This document shows, one piece after another, positions 25,719 through 34,407 of a stretch of 64,000 nt of DNA; position 1 is the stretch's first letter; the number at the start of each line of letters is the position of its first letter. Both the position numbers and the translations under genes were made by a program. Source of the stretch: GCA-003244245 sp035714625 (GTDB lineage Bacteria > Actinomycetota > Actinomycetes > Mycobacteriales > Pseudonocardiaceae); assembly GCA_035714625.1 (NCBI GenBank), contig DASTLT010000169.1, forward strand, positions 6,431 through 70,430. Direction: 5' to 3'. The notes beneath the pieces are model-generated. The model saw nothing but the letters and a program-made list of their open reading frames with translations, had not been told where the DNA came from and did not search any database.

Positions 25719-28700
25719 ATGTCCGTGGTCGTGGTGGCGGGGGCGTCACGTCTTCGCCACCACGCTGGTCCGAGTCCTGTGGGGGCGCGGTTGTACCGGT
25801 TTGTGGATGCGGCTGTGGTGCGGGCAGCGGTCTGCCTGCCTGGCGCGGTTCCGCCCTGGCCGGACTTGACCGGTGACACCGAAGAGCATGTGACGCAGTG
25901 GTGTCGCTGGCTGCAGCAGGTCTGGGCGACGGCGGGTTTCGCGGCGAGCGTTGAGGTCGCCAGCCCGACCCTGGCTCGCCGCATCTGGGAGATGTGCGAC
26001 GGATATCGTCTGCCGACACGCCAAGTTCGGCGCGTGACGATTTCGGTCATCCGGTATCTGCTGCGAATGACAAGCCGTGCGACACCGTTCGGCTTGTTCT
26101 CCGGTGTGGCGCCGGTCGGGCTCGGGTCCGCACCCAAGATTTGGTTCGGTGAGAACCATCGCGCTGTCGCGCGGATCGATGCTGGATGGCTCGATGGGGT
26201 GATTACGCGCCTGGAGAACAGCCGCGAGCTGTGGCATCGGTTGCTGGTGGTGCGGAACAACCTCGCGTTCGTCCGCGACGGACGGCTGGTGGTGGGGTGC
26301 CAGCAGCAGGCTGGCGCAGCACGCGGGGCCGAGTCAGCGGAGGTATCGGTTCGCTACACCGAGGCCGTTCGGATTGTCCTGCAGGCCGCTGCGGCCCCTA
26401 TTCGTCTGGGTGAGTTGGCCGGCAAGCTGGCGGCGGAGTTCCCGGACAGACCGGACGTCGTGATCAACGGGATGCTGGCCGGGTTGGTGGCGCAGCGCAT
26501 GTTGGTCACCAACCTCCGCCCGCCGATGACGGCCATCGATCCGCTGGCCCATGTCGTCAATGCGCTGGCCGCGGTGGGGGCCGACGCGGTGCCCGAGGTG
26601 GTCGGCCTGCTGAACGAGCTGCACGACATCCACGCCGATCTGGCACGGCATAACGCCGCCTCACCCACCCAGGCCCGTAACCTCCGAGCGCGCGCCTTTC
26701 GCGGAATGGCGACGATCGTCACCGCTGAACGACCGGTCGCGGTGGACCTCCGGCTCGATGGCGGGTTGGTCCTGCCGCCCGCGGTGGTGCGGGAGGCTGA
26801 GAACACCGCAGCGGCGCTGGTCAGGCTGACCCCGCACCCGTTCGGCCCCCCGCGCTGGCAGGAGTACCATCGGCGGTTCTGCGAACGATATGGACTCGGT
26901 GCCCTGGTCGGCGTCCACGATTTGCTCGACGTCGACAGTGGACTCGGGTTTCCCGCCGGCTACCGCGATTCACGCCTGAACCACCCAGCCACCCCCGGTC
27001 TGACCGAGCGTGATGTGGCCCTGTTGGCGTTGGCGCAAAACGCCGCACTGCGGCAGCAAACGGATGTCGTGCTCGATGACACTATGATCGCCAACCTCTC
27101 GGCTGGGGCCGTTGACAAGATCCAGCCGCAGCCGCACACCGAGCTCCGGTGCCGCATCTACGCGCCCAGCACTGAGGCGCTCAGTCGGGGTGAATTCCAG
27201 CTCGCGATCACCGGGGTATCCCGCGCGGCCGGCACCACAACCGGGCGGTTTCTCGACCTTCTCGACGCTGCCGACCGAGACCGCATGTTCCACGCCTACG
27301 CCGCGCTTCCCACCGTCAGCGAGGATGCCGTGCGGGTACAGGTATCCGGGCCTGCCCTGTACCCGCGTGCCGACAACATCGCCCGCTGCCCCGCCGTGCT
27401 GCCACACCTGCTGTCGCTGGCCGAACACCATTCCGGCAACACCGGCATCATCCCATTGGACGACCTCGCGGTGAGCGCCGACAGCGAACGCCTCTACTTG
27501 ATTTCGCTTTCCCGCCAGCGACCAGTGGAACCGACTGTGCTCAGCGCGGTGGAACTCACCAACCACGCCCATCCGCTCCTGCGGTTCCTGGTCGAGATCG
27601 CCACCGCTCGTACCGCGGCGTGCGTCCCCTTCACCTGGGGCGAGGCTGGGCGATTGCCATTCCTGCCGAGAATTCGCTACCGGCGTTCGATCTTGTGCCC
27701 GGCCATGTGGACGCTGACCGCGACCGACCTTCCGGGAGCAGCCGCGACGTGGCAGGAGTGGGTGGACAGCCTGGTCGCATGGCGAGACCAGTGCCGTGTT
27801 CCGGCCTCGGTCTACCTCGGCGATGGCGATCGGCGGATTCGCCTGGACTTGGCCGAACCCGCCCACCTCACCGTGCTGCGTACTGACCTGGAGCGCAACG
27901 GTCACGCCACGGTGCGCGAGGCGCCGGATGCCAGCGCGTTGGGATGGATCGACGGGCGTGCCCACGACATCGTTATTCCGCTCGCCGCCGCCCAGCCTGC
28001 TGCTCCGGGCCCGGCGCGATTGGACCGCGTGCTCAGCCGCGAGCACGGGCATCTCCCTGGCAGCAGCGAGTGGCTCTACGTCAAGCTGTACGGGCACCCG
28101 GACCGGCAGACCGCCATCCTCACCACGCACCTGTCCACCCTGCTGTCCACATGGGACAATGAACCTGACTGGTGGTTCCTGCGCTACCACGACCCCGAGA
28201 AGCATCTCCGCCTGCGCATCCGTCTCCGAGATGCTGGCGACTTCGGACCGGTCGCCGCGCGGATCGCCGAGTGGACAGCCGGGCTACGACGGCTCGGCCT
28301 CGTGGGCCAGGTGCAGTGGGACACCTACTACCCGGAGACCGGACGCTTCGGCAGGGACGCGGCGATGGCCGCGGCAGAGTCGGTGTTCGCCGCCGATTCG
28401 GCCGCGGTGATCGCCCAACTGCAAGCGACCAATCACCGTGGCCCGCACCCGCACGCCGTCATCGCCGCGAGCATGGTCGACCTGGCCATCACCGTCACCG
28501 GCAGTATCAGCAATGGGATGCGCTGGCTAATCAGCCACCTCCGCACGCCCTCCATCCCGGCCCCGCCCCGCGAGGTCCATCACCAAGCAATCCGCCTGGC
28601 CAATCCGCACAACGACTGGGCCGCACTCCGGGCGATACCCGGCGGCGACGACATCGCGGCGTCGTGGACGCTACGGCGCACTGCGCTTGCCCGGTATCGC

Positions 28701-28871
28701 GACGCGCTCGCCACCGAGGACCAGTTCCCCCCGGACGCAGTGCTAGCGGATCTGCTGCACCTGCATCACGCCCGCATGTCAGGAATCTCCACGGACACCG
28801 AGTGGGCCTGCCGCCGCCTGGCCCGGGCCGCCGCCCTGAGCTGGACCGCGCGAACCCAAGGAGCCCCGTGA
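25719..28871 (+). CDS. lanB: Lantibiotic dehydratase LanB (full length, class I)
   Basis: LanB glutamylates Ser/Thr of the precursor from Glu-tRNA and eliminates glutamate to give dehydroalanine or dehydrobutyrine. The 1050-residue protein contains both domains. The N-terminal glutamylation domain includes the conserved RMTSRATPFGLFSGV (about 116-130). The C-terminal elimination domain runs from about residue 780 (SSEWLYVKLYG, WWFLRYHDPEKHLRLRIRL, YYPETGRFG). It starts 18 bp after the precursor stop and its own stop overlaps the lanC start. GC and codon use match the neighbours. Its target is almost certainly the 56-residue FxLD peptide. Confidence 0.95.
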   Translation: MSVVVVAGASRLRHHAGPSPVGARLYRFVDAAVVRAAVCLPGAVPPWPDLTGDTEEHVTQWCRWLQQVWATAGFAASVEVASPTLARRIWEMCDGYRLPTRQVRRVTISVIRYLLRMTSRATPFGLFSGVAPVGLGSAPKIWFGENHRAVARIDAGWLDGVITRLENSRELWHRLLVVRNNLAFVRDGRLVVGCQQQAGAARGAESAEVSVRYTEAVRIVLQAAAAPIRLGELAGKLAAEFPDRPDVVINGMLAGLVAQRMLVTNLRPPMTAIDPLAHVVNALAAVGADAVPEVVGLLNELHDIHADLARHNAASPTQARNLRARAFRGMATIVTAERPVAVDLRLDGGLVLPPAVVREAENTAAALVRLTPHPFGPPRWQEYHRRFCERYGLGALVGVHDLLDVDSGLGFPAGYRDSRLNHPATPGLTERDVALLALAQNAALRQQTDVVLDDTMIANLSAGAVDKIQPQPHTELRCRIYAPSTEALSRGEFQLAITGVSRAAGTTTGRFLDLLDAADRDRMFHAYAALPTVSEDAVRVQVSGPALYPRADNIARCPAVLPHLLSLAEHHSGNTGIIPLDDLAVSADSERLYLISLSRQRPVEPTVLSAVELTNHAHPLLRFLVEIATARTAACVPFTWGEAGRLPFLPRIRYRRSILCPAMWTLTATDLPGAAATWQEWVDSLVAWRDQCRVPASVYLGDGDRRIRLDLAEPAHLTVLRTDLERNGHATVREAPDASALGWIDGRAHDIVIPLAAAQPAAPGPARLDRVLSREHGHLPGSSEWLYVKLYGHPDRQTAILTTHLSTLLSTWDNEPDWWFLRYHDPEKHLRLRIRLRDAGDFGPVAARIAEWTAGLRRLGLVGQVQWDTYYPETGRFGRDAAMAAAESVFAADSAAVIAQLQATNHRGPHPHAVIAASMVDLAITVTGSISNGMRWLISHLRTPSIPAPPREVHHQAIRLANPHNDWAALRAIPGGDDIAASWTLRRTALARYRDALATEDQFPPDAVLADLLHLHHARMSGISTDTEWACRRLARAAALSWTARTQGAP

Positions 28872-30115
28872 GTCGACTCATTCCGGACGCGTTGGCCATG
28901 GCCACCGCGATCGCCTCCCGCTTGGCCGACCCGCACGCGGTCGGCACGCCCGGTGCTGTTGCAGGGGGCCGAGGTCGCCGTCGTCCCCAATCGCTGGCCG
29001 GCGGCGCAGCGGGTATCGCCCTGCTGCACATCGAACGCGCCTACACCGGCCACGGCGACTGGAACACGGCCCACGCCTGGCTGACTGCCGCCGTCCGCGA
29101 CGAGTTGAGCGTCGGCCCCAACGCTGGCCTGTACTTCGGCGCGCCGACCCTGGCGTTCGTCACCAACGCCGCCGCCAACCAGCCCGGCAAGTACGAGCGA
29201 GCGCTCGCCCAACTCGACGCGAGCACCGTTATCGTGACCCGACGCCGTCTCGACCGAGCCCATGCCCGCATCGACCGTGGCGAGCGGCCCCTGATGGCCG
29301 AGTTCGACGTCATCCGAGGCCTGACCGGCTTCGGCGTCTACCACCTGCGGCGCCACCCGGACGATGACATCACGCGAGCCGTACTGTCCTACCTCGTCCG
29401 GCTGACCGAACCGCTTCCGGGCAGCACCGACGGTCTACCGGGCTGGTGGACCGACGTTTCTCTGAACGGCGAGCCTTCACCGGACCTTCCCGGCGGTCAC
29501 GGCAACTTCGGCATGTCGCACGGCATCGCCGCCCCGCTGGCGTTGCTGTCGCTCGCCATGCTGCGGGGCGTCGTCGTGGAGGGACACACCGACGCCATCG
29601 CCCGGATCTGCGCCTGGCTGGACGCATGGCAACAGGAGCACCCATCCGGTCCATGGTGGCCTGGGTACATCACCCTCGAACATGTCCACAAAGGACGTGT
29701 CGAGAACTCCAGCCAGCAATGCCCGTCGTGGTGCTACGGCACGCCCGGTGTTGCCCGCGCCCAACAACTCGCCGGTCTGGCTAGCGGCGATTTCGCACGG
29801 CAACGCACCGCCGAGGCGGCCATGCTCGGCTGCCTTCGCGATCCTGACCAACTCGACCGCCTCCCCGAAACGGGCCTGTGCCACGGCATGGCCGGCCTGT
29901 TCCAGACCGCTTGGCGGATGGCTGCCGACGCCAGCACACCCGACATCGCGGCTGAGTTGCCGGGGCTGGCGACAAGGCTGCTCGCCAGGTTCCGTGCGGC
30001 ACCCGAGGAGGTGGAGTTCCTCGACGGGCACGCGGGCGTGGCTCTCGCCCTGCACACCGCTGGAACCGACACCGCCCCGCTCACGCACTGGGACGCGTGC
30101 TTGCTTCTCGCCTAA
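28868..30115 (+). CDS. lanC: Lanthionine synthetase C (cyclase)
   Basis: LanC adds Cys thiols to dehydrated residues, forming the thioether rings. The 415-residue protein has the zinc ligands Cys289 (in WCYGTPG) and Cys338-His339 (in LCHGMAG), and the catalytic His218 (in GMSHG), in the correct order. GTG 28868 is chosen because it overlaps the lanB TGA (GTGA) and begins just before the first LanC helices. An open frame continues upstream inside lanB but is an out-of-frame shadow. The core has four Cys, which LanC could pair with four dehydroamino acids. Confidence 0.94.
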   Translation: MSRLIPDALAMATAIASRLADPHAVGTPGAVAGGRGRRRPQSLAGGAAGIALLHIERAYTGHGDWNTAHAWLTAAVRDELSVGPNAGLYFGAPTLAFVTNAAANQPGKYERALAQLDASTVIVTRRRLDRAHARIDRGERPLMAEFDVIRGLTGFGVYHLRRHPDDDITRAVLSYLVRLTEPLPGSTDGLPGWWTDVSLNGEPSPDLPGGHGNFGMSHGIAAPLALLSLAMLRGVVVEGHTDAIARICAWLDAWQQEHPSGPWWPGYITLEHVHKGRVENSSQQCPSWCYGTPGVARAQQLAGLASGDFARQRTAEAAMLGCLRDPDQLDRLPETGLCHGMAGLFQTAWRMAADASTPDIAAELPGLATRLLARFRAAPEEVEFLDGHAGVALALHTAGTDTAPLTHWDACLLLA

Positions 30116-30136
30116 CCACGAAGGAACTCCACCAGC

Positions 30137-31027
30137 ATGAACGATGACCTCGATCCGCACCCCGCGCAGCATTCCTGGCGTCAGGTGTTCATCCACTTCC
30201 ACGACTACGCCGTTGCCGAACACATCAGCAGCGTCCACATCGGTCTGGAACTGGCCAGCGCCGAGACGGCCAGGCAGATCTCGTCGTGGTTCTTCACGCG
30301 CAAGAACCCGTGCTGGCGACTGCGTTTCCGGCCAGCGCGTGACAGCGCCGAACAGAATGGGGCGTTCGTCCATCAGCGACTCGACAGGTTGCAAGCCGCC
30401 GGCCACATTGCGAACTGGGTCGAGACCCTCTACGAACCAGAGACCTACGCCTTCGGCGGCGCGGAAGGTATGACCCTGGCTCACCGCCTCTTCCACGCCG
30501 ACAGCCGACACATCCTCGCCTACCTCGCCAACCAAGGCGCGAACACGTCCGGCGGCCGCGGCGACCAACGGCGCGAGCTGTCCGTGCTGCTGTGCAGCAT
30601 CCTGATGCGCAGCGCGAGACAAGACTGGTACGAACAGGCAGACATCTGGGCACGCGTCGCCGAGTTCCGGCCCCATCCACCCGGCACGCCCTCCGGCTCG
30701 CTGAGCCGCCTGGAATCCGGCGTCCGGCGGCTGATGACCGTGGACACGAGCCCCGCCAGCCCTCTCCTGCAGGAACGCGGATCGAGGGCCTTTCTCTCCG
30801 AGTGGGCCGCGGCCTTCGCCGACGCAGGCCAGACCCTGGGCGAGCTTGCCCGCAACGGCACGTTGCGCCGGGGTCTGCGCGCCGTCCTCGCGCACCACAT
30901 CATCTTCCACTGGAACCGGCTCGGTCTGCCATCCACTACGCAAAGCCTGCTCGCTTACACCGCCAAGGCGGTCGTCCTGGGCAGTGATGAGAGTGGCGCG
31001 GTCCCCGGCACCACCGAGGTCTGCTGA
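30137..31027 (+). CDS. Thiopeptide-type (LanB C-terminal-like) biosynthesis protein
   Basis: A 296-residue stand-alone protein of the thiopeptide-type bacteriocin biosynthesis family, homologous to the LanB elimination domain. Seen are SWRQVFIHFHDYAVAEH (residues 13-29), SSWFFTRKNPCWRLRFRP, ETYAFGGAEGMTLAHRLFHADS and a helical C-terminus. The full-length LanB already contains an elimination domain, so this copy may be a second lyase, a structural partner or a protein with altered activity. It starts 21 bp after lanC. Standalone copies are usual in FxLD loci, which suggests a conserved but undefined role. Confidence 0.87.
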   Translation: MNDDLDPHPAQHSWRQVFIHFHDYAVAEHISSVHIGLELASAETARQISSWFFTRKNPCWRLRFRPARDSAEQNGAFVHQRLDRLQAAGHIANWVETLYEPETYAFGGAEGMTLAHRLFHADSRHILAYLANQGANTSGGRGDQRRELSVLLCSILMRSARQDWYEQADIWARVAEFRPHPPGTPSGSLSRLESGVRRLMTVDTSPASPLLQERGSRAFLSEWAAAFADAGQTLGELARNGTLRRGLRAVLAHHIIFHWNRLGLPSTTQSLLAYTAKAVVLGSDESGAVPGTTEVC

Positions 31028-31037
31028 AGTATCAGGA

Positions 31038-31112
31038 ATGACCACCACTGTCAGCGACGCTTTCGTGGTCTTCGCCGACGAGCTGGGCCTCACGCTGACC
31101 GGCGAGCTGTGA
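31038..31112 (+). CDS. Possible 24-residue small ORF after the lanthipeptide genes
   Basis: ATG 31038 opens a 24-codon frame (MTTTVSDAFVVFADELGLTL and four more residues) ending at TGA 31110-31112, directly before the next gene. It has no Cys, so it is not a lanthipeptide precursor. Its ribosome binding site is weak, with AGGA touching the ATG. It could be a leader-like or signalling peptide, or noncoding. Support is only position and an open frame. Confidence 0.25.
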   Translation: MTTTVSDAFVVFADELGLTLTGEL

Positions 31113-31130
31113 GCGGTGAGGAGTGACGGG

Positions 31131-32237
31131 ATGGACGCCACCGGGCCGTTGGCTCGCCGCTTTCCGCTCGTCGCCCGCCTACGCCCGGCCTGCACTCCTC
31201 TCCCCCAGCGCGTGGCGGACCTGTGCGACCGAGCCCGGAAGGCCGAACGGGACAGCGACCTGGCAGCCGCAGCCGCCGTCCACAACCTGGCAGCGCTCGT
31301 TGCCTCGGACTGCGGCCTACCCAACCTGGCCCGACAGTGGTGTCACCGCCAAGCGAACCTGTACCTGCGCGCCTGTCCCCTGAGCGCTCAGGCAGCGCGT
31401 CACGCCCTCGAACCGCTGATCAACCTTGCCCGTCTGCACATCCGCGACGGCCAGGGCGAGCGCGCCTTCGACCTCGTCGACGCCCTCTACACCGCTGTCT
31501 GCGCCCGCACCCATGCCACCATCGACGGCGTGGAGATACCCGCTCACCTCATCCATTCCCGGGAGGCACATCAGGAAGTCCGCCGCTGGCTGTGGGCGGT
31601 CCTGCTGGCCACCGGTGCCCGCGCTCTCGCCACCGCCGGACACTGGCAGGAAGCCTGCGCCTGCCTGCGCGACCACAAGGGCATCGGCCGCCGCATGCTC
31701 GACGGCCGCCAAGTCGCGGTCATTGCCCACGCCACGTCCGGGGACACCGAAGAGGCCCTCGCCCTTCTGGACGGCACCGAGCACGGAGAGCCATGGGAGA
31801 ACGCGGTCACTGCCTGCCTCACCATGCAATGCCGCAGCGGCTCGGGCACCGCGAGCCTGGAGCCCCTCCTGGACCACTACCGCGTGCTCGGCACCCCGGC
31901 ACCTGGCGTGGCGGTCTTTCACACCCGCCTGGGCCTGTCCTTCCTCGACGCCATCGGCATCCCCGGCAACCCCCTCGCACACCGGATCGCCACCGACCTG
32001 ATCGGCTATACCACCGCTGCGCAAGACGGATACGCCGCCCGTGACCTCCTCGCCCACAGCGGCTGCAACCACCTCCTCACCGACACCCAAACACACGAAC
32101 TGACCGGCCTGGTCGAAGCATGCGCGCTCGGACGCGGCACGTTCCCCGCGACGCTGCTGGCGGCTCTCACGACCGCGCTGGCCAGCGTTGACGAGGTCAT
32201 CGCGCGCACGGTAGCGGGCAAGAGAAGGGCATACTGA
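31131..32237 (+). CDS. TPR-like helical protein downstream of the FxLD cluster
   Basis: A 368-residue all-helical protein resembling the C-terminal ligand-sensing half of XRE-TPR regulators, but without a helix-turn-helix. Helical pairs run throughout (DLAAAAAVHNLAALVASD, ALEPLINLARLHIRDGQG, EALALLDG). ATG 31131 is chosen over the GTG at 31116 because GGTGAGGAG lies 7-8 nt upstream. It is 18 bp after the small ORF and co-directional with the cluster, so it is probably transcribed with it. Similar proteins often accompany actinobacterial RiPP loci. Function unknown; a regulatory or self-protection role is speculation. Confidence 0.7.
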   Translation: MDATGPLARRFPLVARLRPACTPLPQRVADLCDRARKAERDSDLAAAAAVHNLAALVASDCGLPNLARQWCHRQANLYLRACPLSAQAARHALEPLINLARLHIRDGQGERAFDLVDALYTAVCARTHATIDGVEIPAHLIHSREAHQEVRRWLWAVLLATGARALATAGHWQEACACLRDHKGIGRRMLDGRQVAVIAHATSGDTEEALALLDGTEHGEPWENAVTACLTMQCRSGSGTASLEPLLDHYRVLGTPAPGVAVFHTRLGLSFLDAIGIPGNPLAHRIATDLIGYTTAAQDGYAARDLLAHSGCNHLLTDTQTHELTGLVEACALGRGTFPATLLAALTTALASVDEVIARTVAGKRRAY

Positions 32238-32431
32238 CGTTCCCTGAACGAACAGCCATCCTCGCCGGTCGGGCTCACGTAGGGCGTGCACTATGGGGCT
32301 CCGGGCCGCCGTGTCGCATCCCGGCACGGCTCGTAAGGCGTGGGCGCGGTGTCGACGAAGGCTTTGGACGGATCGAACGGATCGAGCAGCTCCCGAGGAC
32401 CGGGCGAAAGCATTCTTTAGCGAACGGCCGG

Positions 32432-33022
32432 GTGTGGTCGCTTGCCGCGAATCGAGATCACATCATGGCTGCCTGCGGTGATGGCCAGGTGCGGGTGTGG
32501 TCGTTACGCGATGAAAGGGGACCACTCACCTTCAACGACGACCAGGAGCGTACGTGGTCGGTGACCGCACCCCAGGCCCAGTATCTCGCCGCCAGTACCG
32601 GCGACGGGCATGTTCGGTTATGGGATCTGGTTTCTGGAGAGATGCTGTGGGAGCGTGATGCCGACGCGGGCCGGGTGCGATCTGTAGTTGATCCACCCGG
32701 CACTCGATTGGCTGTCGGCTCAGGCACCGGCGACATCTACGTACGCGACGTTGTCGTCGGCAGGTTCACGGCCCACCTTCCCGACCATAGGGGCCGCGTG
32801 CTGATGCTGGGTTTCCCTGCCAACCCCGACCGGCTGATTTCCGCGGCTGCGGACGGTACAGCGAGGATCTGGTCGCTGAGCGAGCAGCGCCAGATCGCCG
32901 AGGTGCGGATCGACGCCTCGCTGCACTGCGCAGCATACGACCCGACGACTGGCCGTCTGCTCGCGGCCAGCGCCGCCGGTCTCGCCATGGTGACCGTCGA
33001 CCTCCCCTGTCCGGGACAGTGA
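32432..33022 (+). pseudogene. WD40-repeat protein fragment
   Basis: The reading frame encodes about four WD40 blades (GDGQVRVWSL, GDGHVRLWDLVSGEMLW, GTGDIYVRDVVVG, ADGTARIWSLSEQRQIAEVR) in 196 residues, fewer than the seven of a closed propeller. The frame continues upstream of GTG 32432 with NGRVWSLA, typical of an interior blade rather than an N-terminus. No good start or ribosome binding site is seen. It looks like the C-terminal remains of a larger WD40 protein. It is followed 15 bp later by another degraded gene. Confidence 0.65.
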
Positions 33023-33036
33023 AGGAACTACTAAAT

Positions 33037-34224
33037 ATGCCCAAGGCAGCTCACGAGGAGCCACTAGCCGACGCACCGCCAATTCTTAGCAATGTGCCCG
33101 GATCATTCGCCTGGGGTGTTTTCCACCAGCGGCATCCCGCCCTGGTGAAGCAGATACGCGACGCCTTCCCCTACCCTCCCGCCCAGGATAACGCGGTCGC
33201 CCGTCTCGGCAGGAGTCCTCGGCGGGACTGATCGCACCACTGGGTCGGCACGCGCATGATCATGAGGCGTGGGATGACTGGGGTCGGGACTACTTCGGTC
33301 AGCGGTGGATCGATGTTCCCTTTCTATGGGCGGAGAGCTATTTCTACCGCAGGCTCCTCGACGCCACCGGATTCTTCGAACCTGGTCCGTGGGCCGGTAT
33401 CGACCCTTTCGCACCGTTCAAGAATGCCGAACTGGGTGACGCCTCGCTCGATACCGAGCTCGCGGTGCTGGACGACGTGCTGTCGCTGCCCGCGACCGAG
33501 CAAGCGTCCGGATTGCTGCACGCATCGCTGTGGGGCAACCGCGCGGACCTGGGGTTCAGGATCTCGGCTGGAGCGACCGCAGGACCTGATGAGGTGACCG
33601 GCCTCGTGGCCGATGACCGCGCGCTGCTGTGGTCGATGCTAACCAGCCGGTCACTGCGGAGATCTGCCTGGTGGCCGACAATGCCGGGCGCGAACTGCTC
33701 TCTGACCTGGTTCTCATCGACCACCTGTTGTCGGGCGGCCACGCGGACACGGCGACGCTGCACATCAAGCCCCACCCGTACTACATCTCCGACGCGACCA
33801 CTGCAGACCTGATCGCGTGCTTGTGCCGACTCGCCTGCGCCCCAGCGCGGCTCGCCAAGGTAGGCAAACGGTTGTGGCAAGCCATCCAGACCGGGCAGCT
33901 CGTCGTACAGACCCATGCCTTCTTTTGCGCGCCGTTGTCGTATCATTATATGCCGGCTGATCTCGCTGCGCGGTTTAGCTCGGCATCGCTCACGGTCATG
34001 AAGGGCGACCTGAACTACCGGCGGTTCGTCGGCGACTGCCAGTGGCCGGCGACGACACCTTTCGGCTCCTTGGCCCGTTACTTTCCCAGGCCGGTCGCCG
34101 CGCTGCGCACGCTGAACCCGACGTCGTCGTCGGCATCGACGTGCCGGTGCGGTCGGCGTTGGACGCCACTGGCGAGCAATGGCGAACGAACGGCACCCGC
34201 GCCCTGATTCAGGTGCGACCATAG
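33037..34224 (+). pseudogene. ARMT1/DUF89-type damage-control phosphatase gene with three frameshifts
   Basis: Successive frames carry the ordered landmarks of one ARMT1/DUF89 protein. Frame 1 (33037 to about 33210) reads PGSFAWGVFHQRHPALVKQI. Frame 3 (33216 to about 33626) reads GLIAPLGRHAHDHEAWDDWG, RWIDVPFLWAESYFYRRLL and a continuation to RALLWS. Frame 2 (33630 to about 34108) reads EICLVADNAGRELLSDL, HIKPHPYYISDAT and VMKGDLNYRRFVGD, which include the metal-binding Asp-Asn. Frame 1 again (to TAG 34224) reads DVVVGIDVPVRSALDATGEQWR. Intact members dephosphorylate sugar phosphates. Three independent slips make activity implausible unless the sequence is faulty. Confidence 0.8.
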
Positions 34225-34407
34225 GAATCCCGGGTCGGCGCCGACCGATGCCAAGTGATTGTGGTGATCTGTCTGGGACGGGAGACCACCATGATCCGCG
34301 ATGGGGGCAGATGCGATGGACGATACCAGCCGCGATAACGTCACGTCCCAAGACGGGGCCGGGATCTGTCCGATCCCGGTGCCCACAAACGGGAGGAAGG
34401 CAGCCGG

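Noticed and set aside
28172..28867. N-terminal extension of the LanC frame inside lanB
   Set aside because: The extension is Arg/Pro-rich out-of-frame lanB; LanC conservation begins after GTG 28868, which overlaps the lanB stop.
31038..31112. Second lanthipeptide precursor
   Set aside because: It has no Cys and no FxLD leader motif.
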